The notes under the pieces are model-generated. The model was not told where the DNA came from and made no database searches. It saw only the letters and a list, made by a program, of their open reading frames with translations. A stretch of DNA of 8,969 nucleotides from Rhodobacteraceae bacterium UBA6273 (GTDB lineage: Bacteria; Pseudomonadota; Alphaproteobacteria; Rhodobacterales; Rhodobacteraceae). The stretch is taken from positions 1 through 8,969 of the forward strand of contig DJUV01000142.1 of NCBI GenBank assembly GCA_002440625.1, in the 5' to 3' direction. Numbering within the stretch: the stretch's first letter is position 1; each line of letters begins with the position of its first letter. The position numbers and the translations under genes are program-made. This document shows positions 7,404 to 8,969 of this stretch, one piece after another.

Positions 7404-8969
7404 TCACGAACACCCGCTCGTGCCGCCGCAGGTGTTGCACTTCATGCAGGTGCCGTTCCGCACGAGCGTGTAGTTGCCGCATTCGCCGCAGGCCTCGCCC
7501 TCGTATCCCTGCATCTTGGCCTTGGTGCGCGCATCCATCGTCACCGTGCCGGTGGCAAGCGCCGTGGCCCCGACCGAGAAGGCGGCCTGCGCCGTTGCCG
7601 GCACCAGCGTGTTGAGCGCCGCGATGGGGTCGCCAGACAGAGCGACCGCCCCGACGCCGCCCTGCAGGACAATCAGTTCCTGCGGCAGGCGTTTGCGCAT
7701 GTAGCCGGTGGAGGCGACCTGCTTCAGCACCTCAAGCGATTTCGACGCAGACCGCTCGCTCGGCTCGGTCACATTGGTCTGGCGTTCGTCCGCGCTGCCA
7801 AGGTCGTCGAAGCTCGCGCCCTTCGGCACCACATGTGCCAGATCGGTGCGGTCGAGGTAGCTCACCGCCAGTTCGCGGAAGATGTAGTCGAGGATCGAGG
7901 TCGCCGACTTGATCGAGTCGTTGCCCTGCACCATGCCCGCAGGCTCGAACTTGGTGAAGGTGAAGGCATCGACGAATTCCTCAAGCGGAACACCGTATTG
8001 CAGGCCGACGCTCACAGCGATTGCGAAGTTGTTCATCATCGCCCGGAAGCCAGCGCCTTCCTTGTGCATGTCGATGAAGATCTCGCCCAGCGCGCCGTCC
8101 TTGTATTCGCCGGTACGGAGATAAACCTTGTGGCCGCCGACGATGGCTTTCTGGGTATAGCCCTTGCGCCGCTCAGGCAGTTTCTCGCGGTGCGAGCGGA
8201 TGATCTCCTTGACGATGACCTTCTCGACGATCTTTTCGGCGAGAACCATGGCCTTTTCCTGGTTCGACCCGGAGGCGAGGATTTCCTCGGCCTCCTCATC
8301 ATCCTCGACCAGCGCCGCGGCCAGAGGCTGCGAAAGCTTGGAGCCGTCGCGGTAAAGCGCGTTGGCCTTGATGCCGAGGCTCCAGGAAAGCTCGTAAGCC
8401 GCGAGGGTTTCCTCGATGGTGGCGTTGTTCGGCATGTTGATCGTCTTGGAGATGGCGCCGGAGATGAACGACTGCGCCGCCGCCATCATGGTGATGTGGC
8501 TGTCCACCGACAGGAACCGCTTGCCGGTCTTGCCGCAGGGGTTGGCGCAGTCGAAGACGGCGTAATGCGAAGGCTTGAGGAAGGGCGCGCCTTCCAGCGT
8601 CATCGTCCCGCAGACGTGATCGTTGGCCGCCTCGACCTGGGCCTTGGTGAAGCCGAGGTGACGGAGGAGGTCGAAGGTCGGGTCCGCGAGCTTTTCTGCC
8701 GGGATACCAAGGGTTTCGCGGCAGAAGCTTTCACCGAGCGTCCACTGGTTGAAGACGAAGCGGATGTCGAAGGCGGAAGGCAGGGCCGCCTCGATCTTGT
8801 CCAGTTCCGCCTGACCGAATCCGTGGCCGATCAGCGAGGTGTGGTTGATGCCGGGGCAGTTGCCGAGGCTCGCATGGCCGACGGCATAGGCGATGATCTC
8901 CTCGATCTGGGCCGAGCCGTAGCCGAGCGTCGCCAGTGCCGCCGGAACCGAGCGGTTGATGATCTTGAA
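7404..8969 (-). CDS. nrdJ: Class II (adenosylcobalamin-dependent) ribonucleotide reductase, C-terminal part
   Basis: Reduces ribonucleotides to deoxyribonucleotides with a radical derived from adenosylcobalamin, independent of oxygen. The frame is open from the window edge at 8969 to the TGA at 7404, giving the last 521 residues of a protein that is usually around 1200; the start and most of the catalytic barrel lie outside. Visible are the end of the large-subunit barrel ([20 protein letters not shown] and INMPNNAT, about 177-184 of this fragment), an acidic linker (VEDDEEAEE), a TSCPD-type domain (about 262-350), and a C-terminal cysteine cluster with spacing C-x2-C-x10-C-x2-C-x2-C (494-514) plus C520, typical of the zinc-ribbon/redox tail of long NrdJ proteins. 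No frameshift is seen. There is no terminator at its end, so the islet genes may be read from the nrdJ transcript. Confidence 0.95.
   Translation of the reverse strand, partial: FKIINRSVPAALATLGYGSAQIEEIIAYAVGHASLGNCPGINHTSLIGHGFGQAELDKIEAALPSAFDIRFVFNQWTLGESFCRETLGIPAEKLADPTFDLLRHLGFTKAQVEAANDHVCGTMTLEGAPFLKPSHYAVFDCANPCGKTGKRFLSVDSHITMMAAAQSFISGAISKTINMPNNATIEETLAAYELSWSLGIKANALYRDGSKLSQPLAAALVEDDEEAEEILASGSNQEKAMVLAEKIVEKVIVKEIIRSHREKLPERRKGYTQKAIVGGHKVYLRTGEYKDGALGEIFIDMHKEGAGFRAMMNNFAIAVSVGLQYGVPLEEFVDAFTFTKFEPAGMVQGNDSIKSATSILDYIFRELAVSYLDRTDLAHVVPKGASFDDLGSADERQTNVTEPSERSASKSLEVLKQVASTGYMRKRLPQELIVLQGGVGAVALSGDPIAALNTLVPATAQAAFSVGATALATGTVTMDARTKAKMQGYEGEACGECGNYTLVRNGTCMKCNTCGGTSGCS

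Noticed and set aside
7404..8969. Possible frameshift or truncation of nrdJ because ATG starts appear at 8603
   Set aside because: The same frame is open with clearly NrdJ-like sequence from 8969 to 8603, so the gene is simply cut by the window edge.

Overview
The window looks like a chromosomal segment of a high-GC alphaproteobacterium, most likely a member of the Rhodobacteraceae. This rests on the gene order rplU-rpmA-acetyltransferase-obgE-proB-proA, the GC-rich third codon positions, the class II (B12-dependent) ribonucleotide reductase, and GC-rich intergenic palindromes followed by a GGAGTATTT-like tail that I associate from memory with this family. All genes I can support are on the minus strand, so transcription runs from high to low coordinates. 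The large plus-strand frames are shadows typical of high-GC DNA.

In transcription order: (1) 8969-7404 is the C-terminal 521 residues of nrdJ, cut by the window edge. (2) 7386-6465 is a two-gene islet of visibly lower GC: an unrecognised protein of about 109 residues, then an ImmA/IrrE-type zinc metallopeptidase. It is packed directly behind nrdJ and ends at a strong 13-bp hairpin. (3) 6343-4796 is a stand-alone MttB-superfamily (trimethylamine/betaine methyltransferase-like) gene. (4) A good sigma70-type promoter at 4780-4752 and a structured leader precede rplU and rpmA, which end at a clear intrinsic terminator at 3833-3801. (5) A non-coding gap (3568-3863) with several inverted repeats precedes a GNAT acetyltransferase. 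(6) After a second gap with a possible promoter and a repeat element come obgE, proB and proA, with proA cut at position 1.

Functionally, most of the window is housekeeping: deoxynucleotide synthesis, the large ribosomal subunit (L21, L27), a ribosome-assembly GTPase (Obg), and the first two enzymes of proline synthesis. obgE and proB overlap by 13 bp and are probably translationally coupled; proB and proA are separated by 62 bp filled with hairpins.

The least ordinary parts are the unknown-protein/ImmA islet, the two copies of a REP-like intergenic element, and the cluster of dyad-symmetric sites between rpmA and the acetyltransferase. I did not find a CRISPR array, transposase, integrase, tRNA or rRNA. 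I see no large, convincing new system; the islet is the best candidate for something undescribed.
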